From positions 62,001 through 126,000 of the forward strand of contig CBDDDT010000001.1 of assembly GCA_965226755.1 (NCBI GenBank): 64,000 nt of DNA, read 5' to 3'. Below, piece by piece: positions 40,328 through 48,868 of the stretch. The first letter of the stretch is position 1, and every line of letters starts with the position of its first letter. The notes beneath the pieces are model-generated. The model made no database searches. It was not told the DNA's origin and worked only from the letters and a program-made list of their open reading frames with translations. Origin of the DNA: Bog-113 sp965226755 (GTDB lineage Bacteria > Acidobacteriota > Terriglobia > Bryobacterales > Bryobacteraceae). The position numbers were made by a program, and so were the translations under genes.

Positions 40328-41437
40328 ATGCGTCTCGTTGCCTTAGCGGCTGTGCCGGTTGCGTTCCTGATGGGCGTGGGAGCCGGAAGCGCGCAGGGTC
40401 CTGAAAATGTGCTCGTGATCGTCAACCGGCAGTCGGCGGTCTCCCAGAAGATCGGCGACTACTATATGCGGCGGCGGGGAATCCCGAAGAGCAACCTGTG
40501 CCGGGTCTTCGTGGCGCGCGAGGAAGAGATTTCGCGGGAGGATTACGTCGCGCAGATTGAAGAGCCGGTCGCGAAATTCCTCCGGTCGCATCACCTCACC
40601 GATCAGATTCTCTATCTCGTCACCACGCTTGAGATGCCTCTCCGGGTTTCCGGCGTGGGCGCCGCGCAGTACACCACCGGCGCTGCCGTCGATTCGGAAC
40701 TGGCCATCCTTTATCAGAAGCTGAAAGGAGCGAAACTGCCGCTGGCTGGTCCGCTGCCGAATCCGATATTCGGCAAGCTTACGACGCCTTTTCAACACCC
40801 CGCCATTCCGATGTACATGGTGACGCGCCTGGCCGCATATGACTACGAGGACGTGGCGCGCATGATCGATCACGCGATCGACGCCGTGGACCGCGGCAAA
40901 GTGGTGATCGATCTCCGGGCGGAAGATGCGGACGGAGGTAATGCGTGGCTGCGCGCGGCCGCCGCCAAAATCCCCAAAGACCGGCTGGTGCTCGAAGAAA
41001 CGGGCAATGTGCTCTACGACCAGAAGGACGTGATCGCGTACGCCTCCTGGGGCTCCAACGATTTCGACCGGCATCGCCGCACCCTGGGCTTCGAGTGGCT
41101 CCCCGGCGCCATCATGACCGAATTCGTATCCACCGACGCGCGGACGTTCGCCCGTCCGCCGGCGAATTGGACCATCGGGACATGGAAAGAACCTTCCACC
41201 TGGTTTGCCGGATCACCCCAAGCGCTGGCGGCCGATGAGATTCAGGCGGGCGTCACGGGCGCGTCCGGTCACGTGGCCGAGCCGTTTCTGCCGTACACGC
41301 CGCGGCCCGACGCGGTGATTCCGGCCTATCTCGCGGGACGCAATCTGGCGGAAAGCTTCTATCTTGGAATCCGTTCCTTGAGCTGGCAGAATGTCGTACT
41401 CGGCGACCCGCTGTGCCGTCTTCGGAAGGCCCGCTGA
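40328..41437 (+). CDS. TIGR03790 family exported protein
   Basis: The protein has 369 residues from ATG at 40328, with a signal peptide (RLVALAAVPVAFLMGVGAGS). The mature start PENVLVIVNRQSAVSQKIGD then YYMRRRGIPKSNLCRVFV is the hallmark of the TIGR03790 family, found in Acidobacteria, Planctomycetes and relatives. Other family-like blocks are LVTTLEMPLRVSG and YASWGSNDF. The function is unknown; it is a secreted or periplasmic protein. The same strand continues with the phosphohexomutase gene after 46 bp. The frame is open upstream over LysR antisense and is not counted. Confidence 0.8.
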   Translation: MRLVALAAVPVAFLMGVGAGSAQGPENVLVIVNRQSAVSQKIGDYYMRRRGIPKSNLCRVFVAREEEISREDYVAQIEEPVAKFLRSHHLTDQILYLVTTLEMPLRVSGVGAAQYTTGAAVDSELAILYQKLKGAKLPLAGPLPNPIFGKLTTPFQHPAIPMYMVTRLAAYDYEDVARMIDHAIDAVDRGKVVIDLRAEDADGGNAWLRAAAAKIPKDRLVLEETGNVLYDQKDVIAYASWGSNDFDRHRRTLGFEWLPGAIMTEFVSTDARTFARPPANWTIGTWKEPSTWFAGSPQALAADEIQAGVTGASGHVAEPFLPYTPRPDAVIPAYLAGRNLAESFYLGIRSLSWQNVVLGDPLCRLRKAR

Positions 41438-41483
41438 CCGACGCGGCAAAGCCTTCAGGCGCTGTGCGAAACTTACGCTTTCT

Positions 41484-42839
41484 ATGTTGAAACCCACGAT
41501 CTTTCGGGAGTATGACATTCGCGGCATCGCTAGCGACGAACTGCTGGATGACGGCATCTTCGAACTCGGCCAAGCGATTGGCAGCGCTCTGGTGCGCCGC
41601 GGCGCGACGTCGTTCGCGCTAGGCCGCGACTGCCGCCTCAGTTCCCCGCGCCTGCATGGCGTTCTGCTGGAAGGCCTGATGGCGACCGGCCTGGAAATCC
41701 TCGACCTCGGCACGGTTCCCACGCCGCTGCTCTACTATTCGGTCTTTCATTTCAAAACGCAGGGCGGAGTGATGATCACCGGGAGCCACAACCCGGCTGA
41801 ATATAACGGATTCAAGATCATGGCCGGGGAATCCACCATCCACGGAGAAGATATCCAGCAACTCCGGCACATGATCGAGCGGCGGGATTTCGAATCGGGG
41901 CGGGGCAGCGTGCGGTCCGTGGATGTGGTGACGCCCTATGTGGACGAGATCACGTCCCAATTCCACTTCGACCGCCGCGTCAAGGTCGTGTTCGATGCGG
42001 GAAACGGAGCGGCCGGCCCGGTGATTCAGAAGATGATCCGGAAGCTGAACGTGGACGCGGTGGAATTGTTCTTTGAAATGGACGGGAGCTTCCCGAATCA
42101 CCACCCCGATCCCACCGTGCCGAAGAACCTGGAGCAGCTCGTGGCGGCGGTGAAGAAGCACAAAGCGGAACTGGGGGTTGCTTTCGACGGCGATTCGGAT
42201 CGCATCGGCGCCGTGGACGAGGAGGGCGCGATCGTATATGGCGATCAGCTCATGATCGTCTACAGCCGCGAGATCCTCGCGCGCAAGCCGGGCAGCACCG
42301 TCATCGGCGAGGTGAAATGCTCGCAATCGATGTACGACGACATCCGCGAGCACGGCGGCAACGCGATCATGTGGAAGACCGGGCACTCGCTGATCAAGGC
42401 CAAGATGAAAGAGGAGAAGGCGGAACTGGCGGGCGAGATGAGCGGGCACATGTTCTTCGCGGACCGCTACTACGGCTTTGACGACGCGCTCTACGCGGCA
42501 TGCCGGCTGATCGAGATCGTGGCGCGCTCCGGAAAGCCGCTTTCCTGGCAACTGGCCGATCTGCCGAAGACGGTGTCCACGCCCGAGCTTCGCGTGGACT
42601 GCCCGGATGAAACCAAGTTCGAAGTTGTGCGGAAAGTCCGCGAACACTTCGCCGGCCTCTATGACACGCTGGACGTAGACGGCGTCCGCATCAACTTCCC
42701 GCAAGGGTGGGGATTGGTGCGGGCATCCAACACGCAACCTGTATTGGTGCTGCGGTTCGAAGCGGCCAGCTCCGAGTTGCTGGACCGCTACCGGACCGAG
42801 GTGGAAGCGGCGGTGCTCAGCGCGAGAGCTCAAAGCTGA
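41484..42839 (+). CDS. Phosphomannomutase/phosphoglucomutase
   Basis: The enzyme has 451 residues from ATG at 41484, a member of the alpha-D-phosphohexomutase family. The opening KPTIFREYDIRGIASDEL is typical of AlgC/ManB-type bifunctional mutases. The active-site phosphoserine loop is ITGSHNPAEYNG, the magnesium loop AFDGDSDRIGAVDEEG, the sugar-binding loop GEMSGHMFF, and the phosphate-binding site RASNTQPVLVLRFEA. It interconverts hexose-6- and 1-phosphates for nucleotide-sugar and glycan synthesis. Its 3' end overlaps the convergent VWFA gene by 23 bp. Confidence 0.9.
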   Translation: MLKPTIFREYDIRGIASDELLDDGIFELGQAIGSALVRRGATSFALGRDCRLSSPRLHGVLLEGLMATGLEILDLGTVPTPLLYYSVFHFKTQGGVMITGSHNPAEYNGFKIMAGESTIHGEDIQQLRHMIERRDFESGRGSVRSVDVVTPYVDEITSQFHFDRRVKVVFDAGNGAAGPVIQKMIRKLNVDAVELFFEMDGSFPNHHPDPTVPKNLEQLVAAVKKHKAELGVAFDGDSDRIGAVDEEGAIVYGDQLMIVYSREILARKPGSTVIGEVKCSQSMYDDIREHGGNAIMWKTGHSLIKAKMKEEKAELAGEMSGHMFFADRYYGFDDALYAACRLIEIVARSGKPLSWQLADLPKTVSTPELRVDCPDETKFEVVRKVREHFAGLYDTLDVDGVRINFPQGWGLVRASNTQPVLVLRFEAASSELLDRYRTEVEAAVLSARAQS

Positions 42840-44874
42840 TCCACTGGGTCGCGGGAGTTTTTCCCTTCCCCAACAGATCCGTCGCCAGCACCTGCAAATA
42901 ATACTCGCCCGGTTCGAAGCTGTCTCCCAGATGCAAAGCGCTGCTGGCGATCAGCTTGCGGGCGCGCTCTCCGGGCTGCCCCTGCGTGGTCATGGGAGCG
43001 CTGGACCACACTTCTTTGCCTTCGTGGAACAGCTTCACCTGGGTCTGGAGTTCCGACATCTGATTTGTCCCGACCCGAGGGTTGAAGATGGAGAAGCGGT
43101 AAGGGATCGGCTGCCCGGCTTTGAAGACTCGTACCGCGGCGTTGTTCAGCGCGGTGGCGTTGTCGGTGCGCCCCAGCACGACGGCGCCGACCACCAGCCG
43201 CTTGTTCGCGAGATCGGGCAAGACCACGAATTGGCTCGCCGCCCCGAGTTGGCCGTTCGCCACATCCCTGACGGCGACGCGGACCAGGGCGAACCCCGAA
43301 CGCTGCACCGGAACTCTTTCCGTATACACGAACCCGTTCGCGATCGCCGCCTGATATTGCGGCTCCGGGAGATCGATTTCGATCACCTTGTCGGCGCCCT
43401 CGACCGCGCGCCCGGTCTGATCGTAGCCAGTGAGCAGCAGCTCCAGCTCGGCATGGTGAATCCCATCCTTGGGCGGTTTGAACGAAACCGTTTTCGCGTC
43501 GATATGGAGCATCACCGACAGGCTGTTCTGGCCGGGTCCGTCGCTCAGGAATTGAACGGTGAGCTTTAACGGAATCTGCTTCGCGCCGAACGGCGAGCGC
43601 ATCGCTGCCAGCATCTTCTCGCCGTCGCTGGCGGGGCGGGGAACCGATTCGGCATCGGTGAGTCCGAAGAATCCCGACCGCGACCGCACCGAGAGTCCCT
43701 TCCGCTTGACGCGCACTTGAAGACGATGGAAATCGGTTCGCTTTCCGTCTTTTCCGAACGTTCCGGCGGGCGGCTTGTACCCGATCAGGTAGTAGCCATC
43801 CAGATCGTCAATGACGCGATCGATCGCCCAGGACAAGTCGTTGCCGTTCAGAACGACCCGGCCGCCGGTCTGCGCGGCGAGATAAATGAGGCCGTTCTGC
43901 GCATTCTCCAGGTTCAGAGTGCGGGCGGCCGCGGCATAGGCGATCCGGTTCCCCGCCGCGTCGCCGCCCACATGATCGGCCGCCGACGGCGCCGTGCTCT
44001 GCAGCCCGCGGGCATCCACGCAATTGACCACGACCGAGGCGCGATTCGCGGCGTCCGCCACGCGGCGGAGAAGCTTCAGGACGAGATCGAAATCGCCTGC
44101 CCGGGGCGCCGGGACGCCGTCGGAGAAGAAGATGACTTCCTTCCGTCCGGGCATGCCGCGCATATCCTGGACGATCGAGATCAGCGCGTTCATCGTGGCC
44201 TGCACGTAGAGGTACGACTGGTTGTCATCCTCCCCGGCGCCGCCCAGCGCGGCGAACGAGCTTGCGGCGGTGATCGGTCCGAAATCCGGCGTGATCCCGC
44301 CGCCGCCCATGGTGTTCCACTTCACCGAGTCGACGGCGGCGAAGAGTTGCATCTTGTCGTTGGTAAAGTTTTGGAGCATGCCCATTCCGGCGCTGGTTCG
44401 GGCGATGGAGACCAGATCGTTCGGACCCACCTTCGCGGCGACGAAATTCTTCAGCGCGAAGCGGAGATAGGCCGTGCTCTGAAACGACAGATTCAGATCG
44501 TCGACGACGATGACGACCGTGCGCTTGACCGTGCCTGGGGTAAGCGTTTCCGGCGGCGCGGGGGCGGCGGTCTTGTGCTTCTCGCGGAAGCCCCCATGAG
44601 TGATCGAAGGGCCGCCCGCGGGCGTGAGATCGACATAGGAGAAGTGGGTGATCTTCTGCGATCTTCCGTCCTCCAGAACCTCGAAGTCTTCCGCTTGCAG
44701 GCCGGTGACGGGACGATCTTTGCGGTCGTGGACCACCGCGTCCACCTGGACGAGGTTGACGTCTATGTGAAGGACCAGATCAGGGGCGGGCTGTGGGTCC
44801 GCGGGCGGGGAGTTCTGCGCCTGAAGCGAGCCGGCCAGCAAGACTGCTGACACGACGGAAAACCCCAGCCGCAT
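42817..44874 (-). CDS. Acidobacterial VWFA-related exported protein, long form
   Basis: The protein has 685 residues from ATG at 44874, with a signal peptide (MRLGFSVVSAVLLAGSLQAQ). The family N-domain (VNLVQVDAVVHDRKDRPVTG then LQAEDFEVLEDGRSQKITHF) is followed by a VWA domain (VVIVVDDLNLSFQSTAYLRF), whose MIDAS is altered to DxLxLS. The domain end is YYLIGYKPPAGTFGKDGKR. Residues ~430-685 add a further all-beta region with a C-terminal FEPGEYYLQVLATDLLGKGK. It starts 5 bp after the 44880 gene and is almost certainly co-expressed with it. Confidence 0.85.
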   Translation of the reverse strand: MRLGFSVVSAVLLAGSLQAQNSPPADPQPAPDLVLHIDVNLVQVDAVVHDRKDRPVTGLQAEDFEVLEDGRSQKITHFSYVDLTPAGGPSITHGGFREKHKTAAPAPPETLTPGTVKRTVVIVVDDLNLSFQSTAYLRFALKNFVAAKVGPNDLVSIARTSAGMGMLQNFTNDKMQLFAAVDSVKWNTMGGGGITPDFGPITAASSFAALGGAGEDDNQSYLYVQATMNALISIVQDMRGMPGRKEVIFFSDGVPAPRAGDFDLVLKLLRRVADAANRASVVVNCVDARGLQSTAPSAADHVGGDAAGNRIAYAAAARTLNLENAQNGLIYLAAQTGGRVVLNGNDLSWAIDRVIDDLDGYYLIGYKPPAGTFGKDGKRTDFHRLQVRVKRKGLSVRSRSGFFGLTDAESVPRPASDGEKMLAAMRSPFGAKQIPLKLTVQFLSDGPGQNSLSVMLHIDAKTVSFKPPKDGIHHAELELLLTGYDQTGRAVEGADKVIEIDLPEPQYQAAIANGFVYTERVPVQRSGFALVRVAVRDVANGQLGAASQFVVLPDLANKRLVVGAVVLGRTDNATALNNAAVRVFKAGQPIPYRFSIFNPRVGTNQMSELQTQVKLFHEGKEVWSSAPMTTQGQPGERARKLIASSALHLGDSFEPGEYYLQVLATDLLGKGKTPATQWISFELSR

Positions 44875-44879
44875 CCAAT

Positions 44880-45383
44880 TCAGTTTCTGGGGCCGATGCC
44901 TTCGCCTCGGCCGGCCAGAGGCTGCACCACGGTTCCGCCACATACCGCCACCCCCGTTTTCATCAACGCATTCAGGAAATTTTGGAAGAGCGCGTAGAAG
45001 ACCTGCTCGGTGATCGGCTGTTTACCCGGCAGACGGAAGCTCACGGGCAGCTCTTTCGAGATCCGGATGCGCACGGCGTTGGATTGGCTCTTGCCGCCGC
45101 GATCGCGCCGGTTCTCGACCGAGATCGGCGTCTGCATGACTCCGCCGGTGCGCCCATCCACATAGAACTGGCATCGCGAGAACCATCCCAGGTTGGCCGG
45201 GTCCGACGCATCGAAAAGCAACAGCGGCGTTTGACGATTGAGGGATGTCAAATCGAGCTGAATGCTGCGCTCGCCGTCGCGGATGCGGCTTTCGAAACCG
45301 GCCTGTCGCGCAACTTCGGACACGGTCTCCGCTTCCAGCTCGAGCAAGATGAATTTGTGACGGCCAGCCTGGAGTACCTGCAT
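44880..45383 (-). CDS. Hypothetical protein coupled to a VWFA-related protein
   Basis: The product has 167 residues, with no signal peptide. It includes RHKFILLELEAETVSEVARQ, TPLLLFDASDPANLGWFSRC then QFYVDGRTGGVM, and near the end PITEQVFYALFQNFLNALMK. No family is recognised. The N-terminal half looks alpha/beta. The stop is 5 bp before the VWFA start, and its ATG is only 21 bp from the divergent CocE-like gene, so the promoter must reach into that gene. The tail (VAVCGGTVVQPLAGRGEGIG) is Gly-rich. Confidence 0.6.
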   Translation of the reverse strand: MQVLQAGRHKFILLELEAETVSEVARQAGFESRIRDGERSIQLDLTSLNRQTPLLLFDASDPANLGWFSRCQFYVDGRTGGVMQTPISVENRRDRGGKSQSNAVRIRISKELPVSFRLPGKQPITEQVFYALFQNFLNALMKTGVAVCGGTVVQPLAGRGEGIGPRN

Positions 45384-45404
45384 CGAACCTGTATTCTAAC
45401 AACG

Positions 45405-47270
45405 ATGCGCATTCGCTTGATCACGATTGTTCTCGCCGCCTTGCCGCTCTGCGCCCCGATCGGGGCCGCCGATAAGCCGGACGATTCCCTGTCCGCCTTT
45501 ATCCGGTCTCACTACACGAAGTACGAATACAACATTCCGATGCGCGACGGGGTGAAGCTGTTTACGCAGGTTTTCAGTCCCAAGGACGTTTCGAAAAGCT
45601 ATCCTTTTCTGCTGAACCGCACGCCCTACGACGTGGGCCCGTATGGCGTGGACAACTATCCTTCCACGCTGGGTCCGTCGGAGAAGTTCGCGCGGGAAGG
45701 CTACATCTTCATCCGGCAGGACGTTCGCGGCCGCTACTTGTCGGAGGGGAGCTTCGTGGAGATGACGCCGCACCATGACCATCCTCAATCGCCCAAAGAC
45801 GTCGATGAGAGCACGGATACTTCCGATACGCTGGACTGGCTGCTGAAGAACGTGCCCGGCAACAACGGGAAAGCCGGAATCTATGGCATTTCCTATCCGG
45901 GCTTCTACACAATCGCGAGCATTCTAGCGGCGCACCCGGCTCTGGTGGCCGCCTCTCCGCAGGCGCCCATGATGGATCTGTTTCTTGGCGACGACGCGTA
46001 CCACAACGGAGCGTTCATGCTGGCCGCCAACTTCGGTTTCTACACGTTCTTCAAAGTGCGCGACGAGCCGGCGCGGCCCCGCAAAGGCGAAGAGCAGTTT
46101 CAGTTCGGGACTCCGGACGGCTACGACTTCTACCTGCGCATGGGACCTTTGTCGAACGGCGACGAGTTATACCTGAAAAACAAGAACCATTACTGGACCG
46201 ACCAGGTGCGGCACTCGACCTATGACGAATGGTGGAAAGAGCGGGCGGTGGCGCCGCATATTCAGAACATAACGCCCGCGGTGCTGACCGTAGGCGGCTG
46301 GTTCGACGCGGAGGATCTGCAAGGGCCTCTGTTGCTGTTCCGCACCATCAATGCGCACAGCGCGAAGACCGACAATCGCATCGTGATGGGTCCGTGGGTG
46401 CATGGCGGATGGGCGCGTTCGGACGGAAGCAAATTGGGCGACGTGAGTTTCCGGGCGAATACCTCGGAGTTCTTCCGCGATGAAATTCAGTTCCCGTTTT
46501 TCGAGCAGATGCTGAAGGGCAAAGCCGGCGAGAAGCTGCCCAAAGCTTATATGTTCGAGACCGGCACGGACCAATGGATGAAGTTCGACGCGTGGCCGCC
46601 GTCCAACACGACTAAGCAATCCTTCTATCTTGCGCCGGGCGGAAAGCTGGCCGCGGCGGCCGGCTCGCCGAGCGCCTTCAGCGAATATACGAGCGATCCG
46701 AACAAGCCCGTCCCGTTCACGATGCATACCGATATCGAAGTGCCGCAGGACTACATGGACGCCGACCAGCGGTTTGCCGCCGCGCGGCCCGATGTGCTGG
46801 TGTTTGAGACCGAGCCGCTCGATCACGATGTCGTGGTCGCCGGGCCCATCCAGGTGAACTTGCGGGTGTCCACCTCGGGAACGGATTCCGATTTCGTGGT
46901 GAAGTTGATCGACGTGTATCCCAACGATTATCCGGATCCCGAGCCGAATCCGACCGGAGTGCATATGGCCGGTTATCAGCAAATGGTGCGCGGCGAGCCG
47001 TTCCGGGGCAAGTTCCGCAAGAGTTTCGAAAAGCCGGTCGCGTTCCAGCCGAACGTGCCCGATGCGGTCGCGTGGACCATGCCCGATGTTCTGCACAGCT
47101 TCCGGCGGGGTCACCGGATCATGGTGCAGGTGCAGAGCTCCTGGTTCCCTCTGACCGATCGAAACCCTCAGAAATTCGGCGACATCCCTTACATGCACCC
47201 CGCCGATTTTCAAAAGGCGACGGAGCACGTGTACGCCGATTCCAAAATCGAGGTACAGATACTTCCTTGA
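45405..47270 (+). CDS. CocE/NonD family (X-Pro dipeptidyl-peptidase-like) hydrolase, exported
   Basis: The enzyme has 621 residues from ATG at 45405, with a signal peptide (MRIRLITIVLAALPLCAPIG). The alpha/beta-hydrolase core shows YNIPMRDGVKLFTQVFSP, FIRQDVRGRYLSEGSF (oxyanion region) and the nucleophile elbow GIYGISYPGFYT, with Ser near residue 162. GPWVHGGWARSD and the C-terminal beta-jelly-roll (HDVVVAGPIQVNLRVSTSGT; FRRGHRIMVQVQSSWFP) match the S15/CocE family. It cleaves esters or Pro-peptides outside the cytoplasm. The frame is open 204 codons upstream, overlapping antisense genes, and I do not use it. Confidence 0.88.
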   Translation: MRIRLITIVLAALPLCAPIGAADKPDDSLSAFIRSHYTKYEYNIPMRDGVKLFTQVFSPKDVSKSYPFLLNRTPYDVGPYGVDNYPSTLGPSEKFAREGYIFIRQDVRGRYLSEGSFVEMTPHHDHPQSPKDVDESTDTSDTLDWLLKNVPGNNGKAGIYGISYPGFYTIASILAAHPALVAASPQAPMMDLFLGDDAYHNGAFMLAANFGFYTFFKVRDEPARPRKGEEQFQFGTPDGYDFYLRMGPLSNGDELYLKNKNHYWTDQVRHSTYDEWWKERAVAPHIQNITPAVLTVGGWFDAEDLQGPLLLFRTINAHSAKTDNRIVMGPWVHGGWARSDGSKLGDVSFRANTSEFFRDEIQFPFFEQMLKGKAGEKLPKAYMFETGTDQWMKFDAWPPSNTTKQSFYLAPGGKLAAAAGSPSAFSEYTSDPNKPVPFTMHTDIEVPQDYMDADQRFAAARPDVLVFETEPLDHDVVVAGPIQVNLRVSTSGTDSDFVVKLIDVYPNDYPDPEPNPTGVHMAGYQQMVRGEPFRGKFRKSFEKPVAFQPNVPDAVAWTMPDVLHSFRRGHRIMVQVQSSWFPLTDRNPQKFGDIPYMHPADFQKATEHVYADSKIEVQILP

Positions 47271-47284
47271 TTAGTCCGAGTTGA

Positions 47285-48823
47285 TCAGGCCCAGGTCACC
47301 TTCAACGTAATGGCGTGATCGGACGGCCTTTCCTGGGGCAAGTGGACGTTAAGGCCGGCCTGGTCCTGAGTCCACTTGACAGCCGCGCCGTGGCCGAGCA
47401 GTTGGACATTGGCGATCTTATCCGCGCTGCCTTGCGCGAGCGACTTGACGACAGCCGGTCCGGAAGGCCAGCCCATCACGAAGGCGTATAAAACGCGTCC
47501 CTTGGTGGTGAACCGGATATCCTCCGCGGTGAGCGCCGTGCGCTTGTTCTCGTTAAAGGCCGTCTCGGATTTGACTACGGTCGTGCTGGGACCTTCTCCG
47601 TAGATCTTCCAGGGACGCGTGGCGTAAATGCCTTCGCTGTTCACTTTCATCCACTGCGTGATGCCGGCGACGATCTGGAGTTCGGCGGAATCCAGCATGC
47701 CGCTGTTCGGCAAAGGGAAGTTCAGCAGCAGGTTCCCATTTCGGCTCACGATGTCGCAGAGCATGTCGATCACGGTCTTGGGCGTCTTGTATTGGATGTT
47801 TTTCTTGTAATGCCAGTCGCCGACGCAGGTGTCGGTCTGCCAGGGCGCGGGCCAGATCTTGTCGACCACGCCGCGCTCCACATCCAGCACGCAGGTTCCG
47901 GCGGCGCAGTCTTCCTGGCGCTTGCTGTTGTAGATCGCCTGGGTGCGGCCGCCGTTGCGCCGCGCGTTGCTGTTATAGAGGTGCGCCACCAGATTTAGTC
48001 CATAGCCTTCGAAAGGAAGCGCGCCGTCGGTGTAGAGAAGGTCGGGCTCATATTTATCGACCAGATCCTTGATCCGGCGGAACCACTGAAGCTTCCACCG
48101 CTCCGGGATATCGTCGTCGTTCCAATCGAGCTTGCGGATGAACTTCTGATAGTCCACGCCGCTGTAATCGTGGTAAAGGTCGGCAAATTTCGGGTCGACG
48201 CCGTCATAGGGTATTCCGGCCAGCGGTCCCGTCTTATCCGCGCCATGGTTGACGGCGAACCACTTGTAGCTGATCCATAGGTGCTCGCTGACGCCGAACT
48301 TCATTCCATTGCGGCGCGCGGCGGCGTGGAACAGTCCGACGATATCCTTCTTGGGACCCATGTTGACCGCGTTCCAACGCTGGTGCTTGGAGTTCCACAT
48401 ATCGAAGTTGTCGTGGTGGACGCCCATGCTGACGAAGTATTTCGCGCCGGCATTCTTATAGAGGCCGACCAGATGCTCCGCGTCGAACTGATCGCCCTTC
48501 CAGGTCCCGATGACGTCTTTGAAGCCGAATTTCGAGGGATGGCCGTAACGCGCGACATGGAACTTATACTGCGGGCTGCCTTCCATGTACATGTTGCGGG
48601 CGTACCAGTCGCCGTCCTCGGGGGCGGACTGCGGACCCCAGTGAGCCCAGATGCCGAACTTGGCGTCCCGAAACCATTCCGGAACCTCATACGCTTGCAG
48701 CGATTCGCGCGTGCCCGCGAACGGACCCGTTTCAATCGGGGGTATGCCGGTCTGCGCCGAAACGCGGCCCAGCGTGGTCGCGGCGGCGATTGCGCCCAAA
48801 GCTTGCCTTCTGGAGATTGTCAT
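47285..48823 (-). CDS. Exported alpha-L-fucosidase, GH29
   Basis: The enzyme has 512 residues. A Tat-type signal (MTISRRQALGAIAAATTLGR) leads to the GH29 barrel: WFRDAKFGIWAHWGPQSAPE, AKYFVSMGVHHDNFDMWNS, KFGVSEHLWISYKWF, and the nucleophile Asp in PDLLYTDGALPFEG near residue 264. SRNGNLLLNFPLPNSG ends the catalytic part, followed by a C-terminal beta-sandwich. It would remove alpha-L-fucose (or galactose) from glycans. It converges on the CocE-like gene (14 bp) and lies 45 bp after the ABC gene on the same strand. Confidence 0.9.
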   Translation of the reverse strand: MTISRRQALGAIAAATTLGRVSAQTGIPPIETGPFAGTRESLQAYEVPEWFRDAKFGIWAHWGPQSAPEDGDWYARNMYMEGSPQYKFHVARYGHPSKFGFKDVIGTWKGDQFDAEHLVGLYKNAGAKYFVSMGVHHDNFDMWNSKHQRWNAVNMGPKKDIVGLFHAAARRNGMKFGVSEHLWISYKWFAVNHGADKTGPLAGIPYDGVDPKFADLYHDYSGVDYQKFIRKLDWNDDDIPERWKLQWFRRIKDLVDKYEPDLLYTDGALPFEGYGLNLVAHLYNSNARRNGGRTQAIYNSKRQEDCAAGTCVLDVERGVVDKIWPAPWQTDTCVGDWHYKKNIQYKTPKTVIDMLCDIVSRNGNLLLNFPLPNSGMLDSAELQIVAGITQWMKVNSEGIYATRPWKIYGEGPSTTVVKSETAFNENKRTALTAEDIRFTTKGRVLYAFVMGWPSGPAVVKSLAQGSADKIANVQLLGHGAAVKWTQDQAGLNVHLPQERPSDHAITLKVTWA

Positions 48824-48868
48824 TCCGGGAGACAGTATATCTTGCGGCGCTTTTCTGGCCGACGTGCT

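Noticed and set aside
44793..45404. A 204-codon extension in front of the CocE-like hydrolase
   Set aside because: It overlaps two real genes on the other strand, and a proper signal peptide starts at 45405.
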